DNA of 64,000 bases from Desulfosporosinus sp. (GTDB taxonomy: Bacteria; Bacillota; Desulfitobacteriia; Desulfitobacteriales; Desulfitobacteriaceae), in contig DOPM01000043.1 in assembly GCA_003513495.1 (NCBI GenBank), positions 78,330 through 142,329 on the forward strand, read 5' to 3'. Shown one piece after another: positions 34,249 through 43,351 of this stretch; position 1 is the stretch's first letter; each line of letters opens with the position of its first letter. The notes beneath the pieces are model-generated. The model worked only from the letters and a program-made list of their open reading frames with translations. It was not told the origin of the DNA and did no database searches. The translations under genes and the position numbers were made by a program.

Positions 34249-35014
34249 TCTAAAAGAGGGGAAAGCGGTACGCCTTTTGCAGGGGCGGATGGAAGATTCC
34301 ACGGTTTATGCAGAAGACCCAGTTATAGTTGCTAAGGAATTTGAAAAACAGGGTGCTGAGTATCTACATATGGTTGATCTGAATGGTGCTTTTTCCGGAA
34401 AACCTATGAATGATGAGACCATACGGAGAATCGTCGGCAGTGTATCTATGAAAATTCAAGTTGGTGGCGGAATCCGCACGATGGAGCGGATTACTGAACT
34501 TTTAGAGTTGGGAGTTGAACGGGTAATTCTGGGAACGATCGCCGTAAAAAACCCTGAATTAGTAGCCGAAGCTGCGCGCCGATACGGGAAACGCGTGATT
34601 GTCGGAATTGATGCCAAGGATGGTCTGGTAGCAGTTCAAGGCTGGGCGGAAACGACAGAAATGCGAGCGGTTGAATTAGGAAAGGCTATGAAAGCCGTGG
34701 GAATTCAGACCGTGGTATTTACGGATATCTCACGTGATGGGATGCTCCAAGGCCCTAATATTGAGAGCACAGTACAGATGGCTCAAGAAACTGGCCTATC
34801 AGTCATTGCCTCAGGAGGGATTTCTACCTTAGATGATCTGCGCAATCTGCAGGGTGAGGCGCAAAAAGGAGTTTCTATCGAAGGAGCCATTACGGGAAAA
34901 GCGCTCTATAGTGGAGCCTTTACCCTTCAGGATGCATTGGAGGCTGCTCGAGGGAAAACGAGCGGCATTGGGGATGGATATTTAGGACAAGACCAAGAGG
35001 TAAAAGAGAGTTAA
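34220..35014 (+). CDS. hisA: ProFAR isomerase
   Basis: HisA is a TIM-barrel isomerase acting on 5'-ProFAR. Motifs are FPAIDLKEGKAVRLLQG (with the catalytic D), VGGGIRTMERI and VVFTDISRDGMLQGPN. At 264 aa it is 15-20 residues longer than usual because of a hydrophilic C-terminal tail. An alternative ATG two codons downstream (34226) is possible. It overlaps hisH and lies 12 bases before hisF. Confidence 0.94.
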   Translation: MRMLLFPAIDLKEGKAVRLLQGRMEDSTVYAEDPVIVAKEFEKQGAEYLHMVDLNGAFSGKPMNDETIRRIVGSVSMKIQVGGGIRTMERITELLELGVERVILGTIAVKNPELVAEAARRYGKRVIVGIDAKDGLVAVQGWAETTEMRAVELGKAMKAVGIQTVVFTDISRDGMLQGPNIESTVQMAQETGLSVIASGGISTLDDLRNLQGEAQKGVSIEGAITGKALYSGAFTLQDALEAARGKTSGIGDGYLGQDQEVKES

Positions 35015-35026
35015 GGAGGGAATGGT

Positions 35027-35788
35027 ATGTTAAGTAAGCGGATCATTCCCTGTTTAGATGTCCATGATGGGCGTGTGGTTAAGGGAACAAACTTTGTACA
35101 GTTACGTGATGCGGGGGATCCAGTGGAACTCGCTGCTCTCTATGACCAAGAAGGCGCTGATGAGCTGATTTTCTTAGATATAACCGCATCCTCGGATAAC
35201 CGGGAAACCATGGTGGATGTAGTACGTCGCACTGCCGAACAAGTTTTTATTCCCTTCACCATCGGTGGTGGACTGCGGACGATTGAGGATATTCGCCGCA
35301 TGCTTAGGGCAGGGGCGGACAAAATTGCTTTAAATACGTCAGCGGTTCAGACTCCAAGGCTCATTCAAGAAGGGGCTCATGCTTTCGGTAGCCAGTGTAT
35401 CGTTGTGGCCATTGATGCCCGAAGCAAGGCGCCGGGTCAATGGGAAGTGTATATCCATGGAGGAAGAACGCCTACGGGCAAGGATGTTTTGGAATGGGCC
35501 GCTGAGGCTGAGGCTCTTGGTGCAGGAGAGATTCTCTTAACCTCCATGGACCGTGACGGGACCAAGATTGGGTATGAATTGGAACTAACTCGGGCAGTGA
35601 GTCGAGCTGTGACTCTACCTGTCATAGCGAGCGGTGGGGTAGGAACGTTAGAGCATTTAGCGGAAGGGTTAACGCTTGGGGAGGCGGACGCTGTCTTAGC
35701 GGCTTCGATCTTTCATTATAAGGAGTACAGTATTGAGGAAGCTAAGCGGTATTTAGCGGAACTAGGAATTTTAGTACGAGGTTCGTAG
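35027..35788 (+). CDS. hisF: Imidazole glycerol phosphate synthase, cyclase subunit
   Basis: HisF closes the imidazole ring and releases AICAR, which returns to PurH in purine synthesis. Motifs are KRIIPCLDVHDGRVVKGTNF (catalytic D11 region), FLDITAS, TIGGGLRTIEDI, LTSMDRDGTK (second catalytic D) and IASGGVGTLEHL. Length (253 aa) is normal. GGAGGGAATGGT precedes the ATG. Confidence 0.96.
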   Translation: MLSKRIIPCLDVHDGRVVKGTNFVQLRDAGDPVELAALYDQEGADELIFLDITASSDNRETMVDVVRRTAEQVFIPFTIGGGLRTIEDIRRMLRAGADKIALNTSAVQTPRLIQEGAHAFGSQCIVVAIDARSKAPGQWEVYIHGGRTPTGKDVLEWAAEAEALGAGEILLTSMDRDGTKIGYELELTRAVSRAVTLPVIASGGVGTLEHLAEGLTLGEADAVLAASIFHYKEYSIEEAKRYLAELGILVRGS

Positions 35789-35792
35789 TTCG

Positions 35793-35864
35793 ATTCGTAA
35801 TACGAATTTGCACGTCAAAAGCAAGTCGGGGACGGTTCGTGACTTGCATTAACGAATCACGAAC
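35793..35864. repeat. Palindromic intergenic element between hisF and hisIE
   Basis: ATTCGT/ACGAAT (35793-35807) is followed by GGGGACGGTTCGTGA, whose GGTTCGTGA pairs exactly with TCACGAACC (ending 35864). The GGGGACGG head resembles the dispersed GGGACGGTTC palindromes known from many clostridial genomes. It lies within the his operon and is probably transcribed. Confidence 0.5.
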
Positions 35865-35916
35865 CAAGACTTGAATAAGTGATAGGTGATGGTACGTATA
35901 GAAAGGTAGAGATACT

Positions 35917-36588
35917 ATGAATGTAAATGAAATACAAGCCTTAGACTTATCGAAGATCCGCTGGGATGCCCACGGGCTTGTTCCTGCAATTGTCCAGGAT
36001 GTCGAGACTAAGGAAGTTCTGATGCTTGCATATATGAATGAGGAGTCCTTGAGGCGGACTCTGCTTGAAGGAAAGGCTTGTTATTATAGCCGAAGTCGAC
36101 AATCTCTTTGGCTGAAGGGAGAAACATCCGGACATTTTCAGGAGATCGTTGATATTAAGTTCGATTGTGATCAGGACGCCTTACTGTTGAGCGTAAAGCA
36201 GACCGGCATGGCTTGCCATGAAAACTACTTTTCGTGTTTTCACTATGATCTGACTAGCGAAGGGTTTAAAGGGACCGGGGAACCAGCAGTAAGGCCTGAG
36301 CCCACACTGGGTAGAACCCTAGAGCTATTGACTGACGTAATCCACTCTAGGAATTTGGAACGACCTGAAGGAGCTTATACAACCTATCTCTTTGAGAAGG
36401 GGATTGACAAGATTCTCAAAAAAGTAGGAGAAGAAAGTGCGGAAGTAATTATCGCTGCTAAAAATTCAGATTCGGAAGAGATAAGGTGTGAAGTTTCGGA
36501 TTTGTTCTATCATGTCCTAGTGATGTTGGAAGAACGCGGTGTAGAGGTTGGAGAGGTCAGTCGAGAGCTTCTTAAGAGGCGGAAATAA
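35917..36588 (+). CDS. hisIE: Bifunctional phosphoribosyl-AMP cyclohydrolase / phosphoribosyl-ATP pyrophosphatase
   Basis: The N-terminal HisI domain (1-125) shows VLMLAYMNEESL, YYSRSRQSLWLKGETSG, the metal-binding DCDQDALLL and the zinc cysteines in GMACHENYFSCF. The C-terminal HisE domain (130-223) shows YTTYLFEKGIDKILKKVGEE and the metal-binding acidic EEVSDLFYH-type region (CEVSDLFYHVLVMLEE). The fusion is common in bacteria. A terminator follows, so this is the last his gene. Confidence 0.95.
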   Translation: MNVNEIQALDLSKIRWDAHGLVPAIVQDVETKEVLMLAYMNEESLRRTLLEGKACYYSRSRQSLWLKGETSGHFQEIVDIKFDCDQDALLLSVKQTGMACHENYFSCFHYDLTSEGFKGTGEPAVRPEPTLGRTLELLTDVIHSRNLERPEGAYTTYLFEKGIDKILKKVGEESAEVIIAAKNSDSEEIRCEVSDLFYHVLVMLEERGVEVGEVSRELLKRRK

Positions 36589-36605
36589 GGGGAATTGCCT
36601 ATTTG

Positions 36606-36654
36606 ATAAGAAAAGATGATTTCTGTATTTAAACAAAAATCATCTTTTCTTATT
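36606..36654. terminator. Bidirectional terminator of the his operon
   Basis: ATAAGAAAAGATGATTT pairs with AAATCATCTTTTCTTAT. A- and T-rich flanks allow use by both the his operon and the convergent aminotransferase gene. Confidence 0.85.
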
Positions 36655-36691
36655 TATGTGAGATCAACTATCCAGTTACGATCAGAAGAGT

Positions 36692-37984
36692 TTACTTCGC
36701 TAAGTCTTGGTATCCTTGATAAATAAGATCAAAAAGATCTTTAAGTTCCTCTTCCTCGACACAGGAGAAGGCTACTCGAATATCGCTCTCTCCTAGTGAG
36801 ATGACTCCTACACCATATTGTTCAAGGAGATGTACTCGCAAGGCTTCTGCATCCACGCCTTTGAGCTTCAGACACATGAAGTAGCCTGAATTAAAGGGAT
36901 AGTAGTCCCATGCATCGTTATAATCTCCGTGATCAAGAATCTGTTTGACCTTACAAGCACGTTTCTTTAAGATTTCGAATTTTTGTAGTCTTTGAGTTTG
37001 AAATTCAGTGGATTTAAGGGCTGTTAAAACAAATGTTTGAGCTGGATGAGAGGCACTGGAAATCGTTCCTCGAAGAATGCCTAACGTCTTTTTCTCTAAG
37101 GCATCCAATACTGCTGGGAATTCTGATCCATAGGTAATAAACCCTACCCGAAAGCCCCAGAGATACTCCTCTTTCGTGGCCCCATCGACCTTAATGGCTA
37201 ATATTCTTGGATGAATACTGGAGATGCGGCCAAACAGGGATTCCTGAATAGAGTCCTCATAGAATAACCCAAAATAGGCGTCATCGCTAATCACGACCAG
37301 ATTCATTCCTTGATCGGCGACTTCCTTAAGAGCTTCGACTATCTCTGTTGCCTCTAGTTCTGTAGGGGTATACCCTGTCGGGTTGTTCGGAAAATTAAGT
37401 AATAAAACAGCTTTTCCGTGGTCTTTCTTTGAAAGTAAGGCCTCTTTCATGCCAGTGGTATTTAAGGTCCCCTCCTCAGTATAGAAAGGAAAGGTTACAG
37501 TCTTTGCCCCTCTACGGACCCCAAAGATAAAGTTATAATTGCCCCATAATTTATCAGGTAGAACCAAGGGGTCGTTAGCATCAATAAATAAGTCCGAGAT
37601 AATACTCAAGCCATGGGTCAAGGCATTTGTTACGATGGGATTACTGAAGGATTTATCCTTTAAGGATGGATTTTCTATTAACATTTTTTCTCGCCAAAGT
37701 TGTCTTAGCTCAGGTTTTCCTGCAGGGGGAGCATAAGGATAAAGGTCCTTAGGTTCGTAATTGAATAATGTGTCTTGGATTAATGGCAGAAACATGGGTT
37801 GATCTTTCTCAGTTGCAATTCCTATCGTAGCGTTAAAACGATAAGCCTGTTGTTTAGCTTCAGCAGTTTGGGTTAAGATCCCCTTGGGATAATACAAGTT
37901 TTTTCCGAGTGTTGATAATAATTCATAAACATAGGGATTTTCTTGTTGTATTTGATGATTTAAGGTTTGGGCAATCTCGTTCAT
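36692..37984 (-). CDS. Class I/II PLP-dependent aminotransferase
   Basis: The fold type I pattern is visible: YPYAPPAGKPELRQLW, LLLNFPNNPTGYTPTELE, VVISDDAYFGLFYED and IKVDGATKEEYLWGFRVGF with the PLP lysine. The K-E-E-Y-L-WGFRVGF arrangement differs from HisC and from the usual SFSK motif and matches a less-studied family of about 430 aa. The substrate cannot be read from the sequence. It is next to, but convergent with, the his operon, so a histidine role is unlikely. Confidence 0.75.
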   Translation of the reverse strand: MNEIAQTLNHQIQQENPYVYELLSTLGKNLYYPKGILTQTAEAKQQAYRFNATIGIATEKDQPMFLPLIQDTLFNYEPKDLYPYAPPAGKPELRQLWREKMLIENPSLKDKSFSNPIVTNALTHGLSIISDLFIDANDPLVLPDKLWGNYNFIFGVRRGAKTVTFPFYTEEGTLNTTGMKEALLSKKDHGKAVLLLNFPNNPTGYTPTELEATEIVEALKEVADQGMNLVVISDDAYFGLFYEDSIQESLFGRISSIHPRILAIKVDGATKEEYLWGFRVGFITYGSEFPAVLDALEKKTLGILRGTISSASHPAQTFVLTALKSTEFQTQRLQKFEILKKRACKVKQILDHGDYNDAWDYYPFNSGYFMCLKLKGVDAEALRVHLLEQYGVGVISLGESDIRVAFSCVEEEELKDLFDLIYQGYQDLAK

Positions 37985-38312
37985 TAATATTTCTCCCTTG
38001 CTTAATCTTTGGTGTCATCCCCGAGCCGAATTTCATAATAGCTAGCTACTAAATTGTACACTAAAACGACGATTTCCTCTACTATTTTGAGAAGGAGAAG
38101 GAATTTTTTGAATTATAGAGAAGTCTAAGGTATTGATAGATTAAATACTAGTAACACAGGGATATTTTTATCCAATCGTTAAGCCTCCACTATTAGTGGG
38201 AGTGGTGCCCCCGCTTAGGTGGGAGCAGAAAAAACACGAGTTCACTGAGTGGAGCTTTTTTTGTAATGATTGAGTTGACCAATTTGAGGAAGAAGATAAA
38301 TGGAGTGGAATT
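37985..38312 (+). other. Intergenic region with nested stem elements upstream of the Nudix gene
   Basis: There is no gene here. Between 38176 and 38265 three near-copies of an AGTGGGAG-type word occur with matching CTCCACT arms, so alternative pairings are possible: CTCCACT with the adjacent AGTGGGAG, or with AGTGGAG some 65 bases downstream, just before a run of seven T. This could be an attenuator-like leader or chance repeat structure. Confidence 0.35.
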
Positions 38313-38984
38313 ATGGATAAATCTAGCCTCGAAGATCTAATTAAAAAGTTGCAAGTGGCACCCGGGATCAATGGCAAAGATGAATACTTTAATTCCGCAG
38401 TGTTAGCATTACTTATGCTAGTCGATGAAGAGTTTCATTTTGTCTTTCAGAAAAGGGCTGCTTCTATAAGACAAGCGGGAGAAATTTGCTTTCCAGGTGG
38501 GAAGTTTGATCCATGCAAAGACGCTGATTTTAAAGAGACAGCAATCAGAGAGACTGCAGAGGAATTAGGTGTTCCCTTAGATAAGATTCAGGTCGTTGGT
38601 ACACTTGATACCGTCGTAGCGACAGGCACTACGGTTGATGCATTTTTAGGTGTTATAGACATTAATAGTCTAGATGATTTACATATTAATCCCGATGAGG
38701 TTGAGAGAATTTTTTCGATTCCAGTTTCCTACTTTGAGACAACGGAACCAGAGGTATACAAGGTAAATATTGTTGCCTATCCCTCATACGTTAATCAAGC
38801 TGGGGAAGAGGTTATTCTTCTTCCGGTGAAAGAACTAGGGTTACCGGAGCGGTACACAAGGCCCTGGGGAAATACTCTCAATAATGTTTATGTTTATAGA
38901 GTTGCGGGAGTGACAATATGGGGAATTACGGCAAGATTAATTAAGGATGTTATGACAAAGATGCGAATACGTACCAAGAACTAG
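38313..38984 (+). CDS. Nudix hydrolase, CoA pyrophosphatase-like
   Basis: The Nudix box is readable as PGGKFDPCKDADFKETAIRE followed by TAEELGV, preceded by the FVFQKRAASIRQAGEICFPGG segment that is typical of CoA diphosphatases (YeaB/NudL group, LLTKRS.....GQ..FPGG). It probably cleaves CoA derivatives or other nucleoside diphosphates. The standard fourth-position Glu of the box is shifted by extra residues. Length (223 aa) fits the CoAse group. Confidence 0.75.
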   Translation: MDKSSLEDLIKKLQVAPGINGKDEYFNSAVLALLMLVDEEFHFVFQKRAASIRQAGEICFPGGKFDPCKDADFKETAIRETAEELGVPLDKIQVVGTLDTVVATGTTVDAFLGVIDINSLDDLHINPDEVERIFSIPVSYFETTEPEVYKVNIVAYPSYVNQAGEEVILLPVKELGLPERYTRPWGNTLNNVYVYRVAGVTIWGITARLIKDVMTKMRIRTKN

Positions 38985-39802
38985 CTCCAAGAAACCAGTG
39001 GAGCATTTCGATTAGGAATACGGTGATATTTAAATTGTGGGTAGCCAAGCATTATGGCACCGTAACATTTGTGTCCCTCTGGCAAGCCTAAAGCTTTGGT
39101 CAAAGGTGCATAGGAATTAGCTGCCGAAGTCAAGTAGCCTGCCCAGCAGGTTCCAAGCCCTTTGGAATAGGCGTAAAGTTCCAGGTAGGTCAGGGCAATT
39201 ACGCAGTCGGAAGGTACAGAGGGCAGATTGGAGGGAGCATGGGTCAAAATTATATGAGGAGCTCCGTGGAAAATCCGGTCTACCCCATCTTCCCAGCTAG
39301 AAACCAAACGTTCCATACGTTTAGCCGCAACTTCATCCGGGATTTTTTTAGCCATGATCCTGGCCCAGTCAATTACCAGGGATGCCAAAGAATGAGTTTT
39401 TGAGGAATCTTCAAATACTTTCCAATGGACTTGTTGCTTATTACTTCCAGTGGGTGCAAAACGGCCTAGATCGATAAGTTCGGCAAGAAGTTCATGGTTC
39501 ACTGCTTGTTTTTGGTAGTTGCGGATTGAGCGTCTAGAAGTTAGGAACTGTTTAATAGTTTCGGAATTAGGCAGCAAGTCTTTTTGTACTAGGGGGTATT
39601 CATCTATTAACATGTTGTTAAAAGTTAAAGCACCGTGAGGGCATACTGCTACACAGTGGCCGCAGTTTAAGCAATATTCTTCAGCATTTTTCACTGGGGT
39701 AGGGAATCTGTCCTCCGTAAAATCAATAATCTTGGTTGGACATTCTCTAGCACATATTCCGTCGCGCTTACATTTTTCCTGATCGATTTTAAACAAACTC
39801 AT
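38981..39802 (-). CDS. Nitroreductase with N-terminal 2[4Fe-4S] ferredoxin domain
   Basis: Residues 1-60 carry two cysteine clusters: CKRDGICARECPTKI and CLNCGHCVAVCPHGAL, each binding a 4Fe-4S centre. Residues 85-273 form a nitroreductase FMN domain (SRRSIRNYQKQAV, LIDLGRFAPTGSNKQQ, GTCWAGYLTSAAN). Such fusions are common in anaerobes and use low-potential electrons for reduction of nitro or other groups. The substrate is unknown. It overlaps the end of the Nudix gene by four bases in a tail-to-tail arrangement. Confidence 0.9.
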   Translation of the reverse strand: MSLFKIDQEKCKRDGICARECPTKIIDFTEDRFPTPVKNAEEYCLNCGHCVAVCPHGALTFNNMLIDEYPLVQKDLLPNSETIKQFLTSRRSIRNYQKQAVNHELLAELIDLGRFAPTGSNKQQVHWKVFEDSSKTHSLASLVIDWARIMAKKIPDEVAAKRMERLVSSWEDGVDRIFHGAPHIILTHAPSNLPSVPSDCVIALTYLELYAYSKGLGTCWAGYLTSAANSYAPLTKALGLPEGHKCYGAIMLGYPQFKYHRIPNRNAPLVSWS

Positions 39803-40013
39803 TTTTTTCCCGTCCCTTCAGCAATATTTGAACTTAACCAAAAACAAGATTCTCAAGTCTACTATGTTTCCTAACTACTAAGTGTCTATTTTTTTCTCTG
39901 TCTTAGATTGTTCGACATTGGTATAATGATTTTCCTTTGCAACAGGAATAATTTATGCGCGTTTATCCTATGATAATAGTCATCATAACAAAAAAGTTAG
40001 CAAAAAGTTACTC

Positions 40014-40042
40014 TTGAAATCCATTTAAGGGAGTGCTATGAT
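40014..40042 (+). promoter_or_regulatory. Promoter of the T-box/trpXYZ operon
   Basis: TTGAAA and TATGAT are 17 bases apart; the transcript would begin near 40049, at the 5' side of the T-box leader. Confidence 0.7.
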
Positions 40043-40048
40043 TATATA

Positions 40049-40320
40049 AACCGTTGAAGGGGAAGTAAAACCGCATAACCAACCTCACAGAGAGCCGAGT
40101 AGGGTGCAAGCTTGGCAGGTAACGGAGCGAGTAAATGGGCCCCAGAGGGTGGCGCGAAAAAGCTAAGGCTTTAGTAGCTGCCAACGCAAAGCCAGCGTTA
40201 TTGGGCTAAGGGTGTGTTGGCACTCTGCATGAGAGGATGCATAATGATCTATGCATCAACTAAGGTGGTACCGCAGATTTACGTCTGTCCTTAATTTTAG
40301 GATAGGCGTTTTTATTTTGG
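40049..40320 (+). ncRNA. T-box leader, probable tryptophan specifier
   Basis: The T-box sequence AAGGTGGTACCGCA is at 40262-40275. Stem I shows the AG-bulge region CAGAGAGCCG, the distal loop GGGTGCAAGC and a specifier region GAGTAAATGGGCCCC. Reading TGG as specifier codon gives Trp, which agrees with the downstream transporter type; ATG (Met) would be the shifted alternative. The terminator is ACGTCTGTCCT/AGGATAGGCGT followed by TTTTATTTT (40281-40317). Uncharged tRNA should promote read-through into the transporter genes. Confidence 0.88.
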
Positions 40321-40415
40321 GTCCACACTTCGTTCCATACAGTACCGCGATTAAGGTGGAACGTGCAGAGAAGGAAACCCTCAATTTTTTTAATTAGAAT
40401 AGGGAGGTATCTTCT

Positions 40416-41423
40416 ATGAAAAAGCGATTAGCGGTAATGATCTCGACTATTATGACCTTGGCTCTAATGTTCTCCTTAACGGCATGTGCACCTAAAAAAA
40501 CTGAAACCCCAGCGGACAGTTCAGACGGGAAAAAGACAATCGGGATCGTGCAAATTGTTGAACATCCTTCACTAAACACGATTAGAGAGTCTCTCATTGA
40601 AGAGTTACAGGCCCAAGGCTTTAAACATGGGGAAAAGATCACCATTGATTATCAAAATGCTCAAGGTGACCAGACGAACTTAAAAACAATTGCTCAAAAA
40701 TTCGTAAGTAATAAATATGACCTCATTGTTGCCATAGCAACTCCTTCCGCTCAAGCAGTGGTCAGTGAAACTAAGGATATTCCCATTCTTTTCTCGGCAT
40801 GTACTGATCCCCTAGGATCTGGCTTAGTTACGGATATGCAGAAGCCGGGTGCCAATGTCACTGGGACGTCAGATGCGGTTTCGGCAGAAAAAATTATGGA
40901 ACTGGGTATGCGCATTACTCCCAATATCAAAACAATAGGAGCTTTATATAACTCCAGTGAAACAAATTCTGTTTCCGTAATCAAGGAATTAAAAGAGTAT
41001 GCTCAGAAGAATAATATGACAGTGGTAGATGCTACCGTGACTAATTCTTCGGAAGTACAGCAGGCAGTTACTTCACTGGTTGATAAAGTAGATGCAGTTT
41101 TCTCACCTATTGATAACACGGTTGCTTCTGCTATGCCTGTCGTGACTCAAATAGCCAATAAAGCAAAAAAACCTATATATGTAGGTGCAGATTCCATGGT
41201 TAAAGATGGAGGACTTGCAACTTACGGTATTAATTATCAAGTCTTAGGTAAAGAGACTGGAGTAATGGCTGTAGAAATCTTGAACGGTAAAAAGGCTGGA
41301 GATATTCCAGTAAAAACTATGAAGGATATGGATATCTATTTAAATAAGACGACAGCCAAGGCAATCGGGATTAATTTACCGGATGATGTATTGAAAGAAG
41401 CTGCTCAGGTTTTTGAGAATTAA
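40416..41423 (+). CDS. trpX: Tryptophan-type ABC transporter substrate-binding lipoprotein
   Basis: A signal peptide ends in the lipobox LTAC with lipidated C24, then a linker of Lys/Thr/Pro/Ser. The mature part is a COG2984-type periplasmic binding protein (IGIVQIVEHPSLNTIRESLI, IATPSAQAV, FSACTDPLGSGLV). The T-box leader with a TGG specifier and the permease/ATPase that follow match the predicted tryptophan transporter TrpXYZ of Firmicutes. The substrate rests on that context. Length (335 aa) is normal. AGGGAGGTAT precedes the ATG. Confidence 0.85.
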   Translation: MKKRLAVMISTIMTLALMFSLTACAPKKTETPADSSDGKKTIGIVQIVEHPSLNTIRESLIEELQAQGFKHGEKITIDYQNAQGDQTNLKTIAQKFVSNKYDLIVAIATPSAQAVVSETKDIPILFSACTDPLGSGLVTDMQKPGANVTGTSDAVSAEKIMELGMRITPNIKTIGALYNSSETNSVSVIKELKEYAQKNNMTVVDATVTNSSEVQQAVTSLVDKVDAVFSPIDNTVASAMPVVTQIANKAKKPIYVGADSMVKDGGLATYGINYQVLGKETGVMAVEILNGKKAGDIPVKTMKDMDIYLNKTTAKAIGINLPDDVLKEAAQVFEN

Positions 41424-41446
41424 GAATTAACAAGGGGTTTAAAGTA

Positions 41447-42361
41447 ATGAGTGTCATGGTTTTAATGGGTTCCTTTGAACTTGGAATAATCTACGCAATT
41501 ATGGCTCTAGGAGTTTTTATATCTTTTAGAACGCTTAATATGCCTGACCTAAGTGTAGACGGAAGTTTTGTCCTCGGTGCAGCAGTGTCCGCCGTTATGA
41601 CTCTAAGCGGGCATCCGTTTCTCGCCTTAGGGGTCGCATTTATAGCAGGATGTGGAGCAGGGTCGATTACAGCCTTGCTTCATACCAAACTAAAGATTCA
41701 ACCTCTTTTAGCTGGAATTCTAACCATGTTAGCTTTATACTCTTTGAACCTCAAGGTTATGGACGGTAGGGCTAATATCCCGCTGATTAATAAGGTGACT
41801 GTCTTCAGTGCTTTACAAGAGACGGCTATAGGAGATTATAGTAAGTTAGTGTTCTCCTTAGCAGTGTTGACCTTGTTGCTCCTAATATTGTTCCTCTTTT
41901 TGAAGACGAGGCTAGGATTTGTTTTAAGAGCGACAGGGGACAATGACCACATGGTCAGAGCACTAGGGGTTAATACAGATTCTGTTATTCTGGTGGGATT
42001 AGCTATTTCCAATGGACTAGTTGCCGTGGCTGGTGCGCTGATCGCCCAGTCTCAATCTTATGTCGATGTTGGTATGGGAATTGGTATGGTCGTTATCGGA
42101 CTCGCCTCAGTCATTATCGGTGAAGTCGTTTTTGGAATTAGTTCTCTCCTAAGAAGGCTCATCGCCGTGGTTTTAGGGTCAGTGCTATATCGCTTGATCA
42201 TTGCTATCGCGCTTGAAATTGGGATGCCAGCCACCGACCTTAAACTTGTATCTGCGGTAATTGTAGCTTTAGCTATGGCGATGCCGATTATTAAGAAGCG
42301 CCTTTCTGTTGTGAAGCGGAAATCATCACTTCGTGGAAGGAGCAAAAAAACGGATGCTTAG
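41447..42361 (+). CDS. trpY: Tryptophan-type ABC transporter permease
   Basis: Eight or more hydrophobic helices are visible, in the branched-chain-permease-like fold of this family (LGIIYAIMALGVFISFRTLNMPDLSVDGSF is the conserved N-terminal region; FVLRATGDNDHMVRALGVNTD is the coupling loop). The C-terminus is strongly basic. It lies 23 bases after trpX and overlaps trpZ by eight bases, so the three are translated together. Confidence 0.85.
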   Translation: MSVMVLMGSFELGIIYAIMALGVFISFRTLNMPDLSVDGSFVLGAAVSAVMTLSGHPFLALGVAFIAGCGAGSITALLHTKLKIQPLLAGILTMLALYSLNLKVMDGRANIPLINKVTVFSALQETAIGDYSKLVFSLAVLTLLLLILFLFLKTRLGFVLRATGDNDHMVRALGVNTDSVILVGLAISNGLVAVAGALIAQSQSYVDVGMGIGMVVIGLASVIIGEVVFGISSLLRRLIAVVLGSVLYRLIIAIALEIGMPATDLKLVSAVIVALAMAMPIIKKRLSVVKRKSSLRGRSKKTDA

Positions 42362-43148
42362 AATAGAATCCTTGAGTAAAACCTTTGGAAAAGGGAGCAC
42401 TAATGAAAAAGTTGCTCTCAATGAGATTAACCTAGTTCTTCAGGAAGGGGAATTTCTGACGATCATTGGTGGTAATGGCGCCGGAAAATCCACGCTCCTC
42501 AATTGTATCTCAGGAGTATATGAGATTGATGAAGGTAGAATCATCCTTGACTCGAAGGATGTTACTTTTGCTCCGGAGTATAAACGCTCAAGACATATTG
42601 GCAGGGTCTTTCAAGATCCCCTAAGGGGAACGGCCCACGATATGACCATTGAAGAGAACTTGGCTATCGCCTTTGCTAAGGGGAAATCCGTAGGATTACA
42701 ACCCGGTGTGACAAAAAAGGATATGACTCTTTTTAAGGAACGGCTTGCGCTGTTAGAGCTTGGTCTTGAAAATCGAATCAAGCAGAAGGTGGGGCTTCTT
42801 TCCGGTGGACAGCGTCAAGCCCTCACGCTTCTCATGGCTACCCTCATAAAACCGAAGCTTTTGCTTTTGGATGAGCACACTGCAGCCCTTGATCCTACCA
42901 TTGCAAGAAAGGTATTGAGCCTAACTCGCAAACTTGTTGCTGAGGAAAAACTCTGTACTTTGATGATCACACATAATATGAAGGCTTCGTTGGAATACGG
43001 AACTAGGACGATTATGATGCATGAAGGTAAGATTATGATGGATCTTCAGGGCCAAGAAAGAAAGGATATGACTGTCGATCGATTGATCGAGCAGTTCGAG
43101 AAACGCAGTGGAGCTGAGCTGGACAACGATCGAATGTTATTAGGGTGA
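42354..43148 (+). CDS. trpZ: Tryptophan-type ABC transporter ATP-binding protein
   Basis: Walker A is GGNGAGKSTLLN, the signature is LSGGQRQALTLLMA, Walker B is LLLDEHTAALDP and the H-loop is MITHNM. The ATG at 42354 follows GGAAGGAG, overlaps the end of trpY and gives 264 residues with the expected N-terminus MLRIESLSKTFGKG; an earlier in-frame GTG at 42333 is less likely. It is the last gene of the T-box-controlled operon. Confidence 0.87.
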   Translation: MLRIESLSKTFGKGSTNEKVALNEINLVLQEGEFLTIIGGNGAGKSTLLNCISGVYEIDEGRIILDSKDVTFAPEYKRSRHIGRVFQDPLRGTAHDMTIEENLAIAFAKGKSVGLQPGVTKKDMTLFKERLALLELGLENRIKQKVGLLSGGQRQALTLLMATLIKPKLLLLDEHTAALDPTIARKVLSLTRKLVAEEKLCTLMITHNMKASLEYGTRTIMMHEGKIMMDLQGQERKDMTVDRLIEQFEKRSGAELDNDRMLLG

Positions 43149-43173
43149 CACTAATAATGAGAAGTGTGTAATT

Positions 43174-43230
43174 TAGAAAATCGCAGAAACGCCCCCAGCA
43201 GAATTCGCTGGCGGCGTTTTTGCGATTTCT
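43174..43230. terminator. Terminator of the trpXYZ operon
   Basis: AAATCGCA-AAACGCC pairs with GGCGTTTTTGCGATTT around an AGCAGAATTCGCT inner hairpin. Confidence 0.75.
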
Positions 43231-43351
43231 CAACCGAGGATTGGTATGTGAAAATTTCACTCTATGGCATATAATAGATAGAGAGCAACTTCTGATTTTT
43301 AAGAAGCTAAAATTGAACTGAGAGTGTAATGGGGGAAAGGTTGGAGCATTC

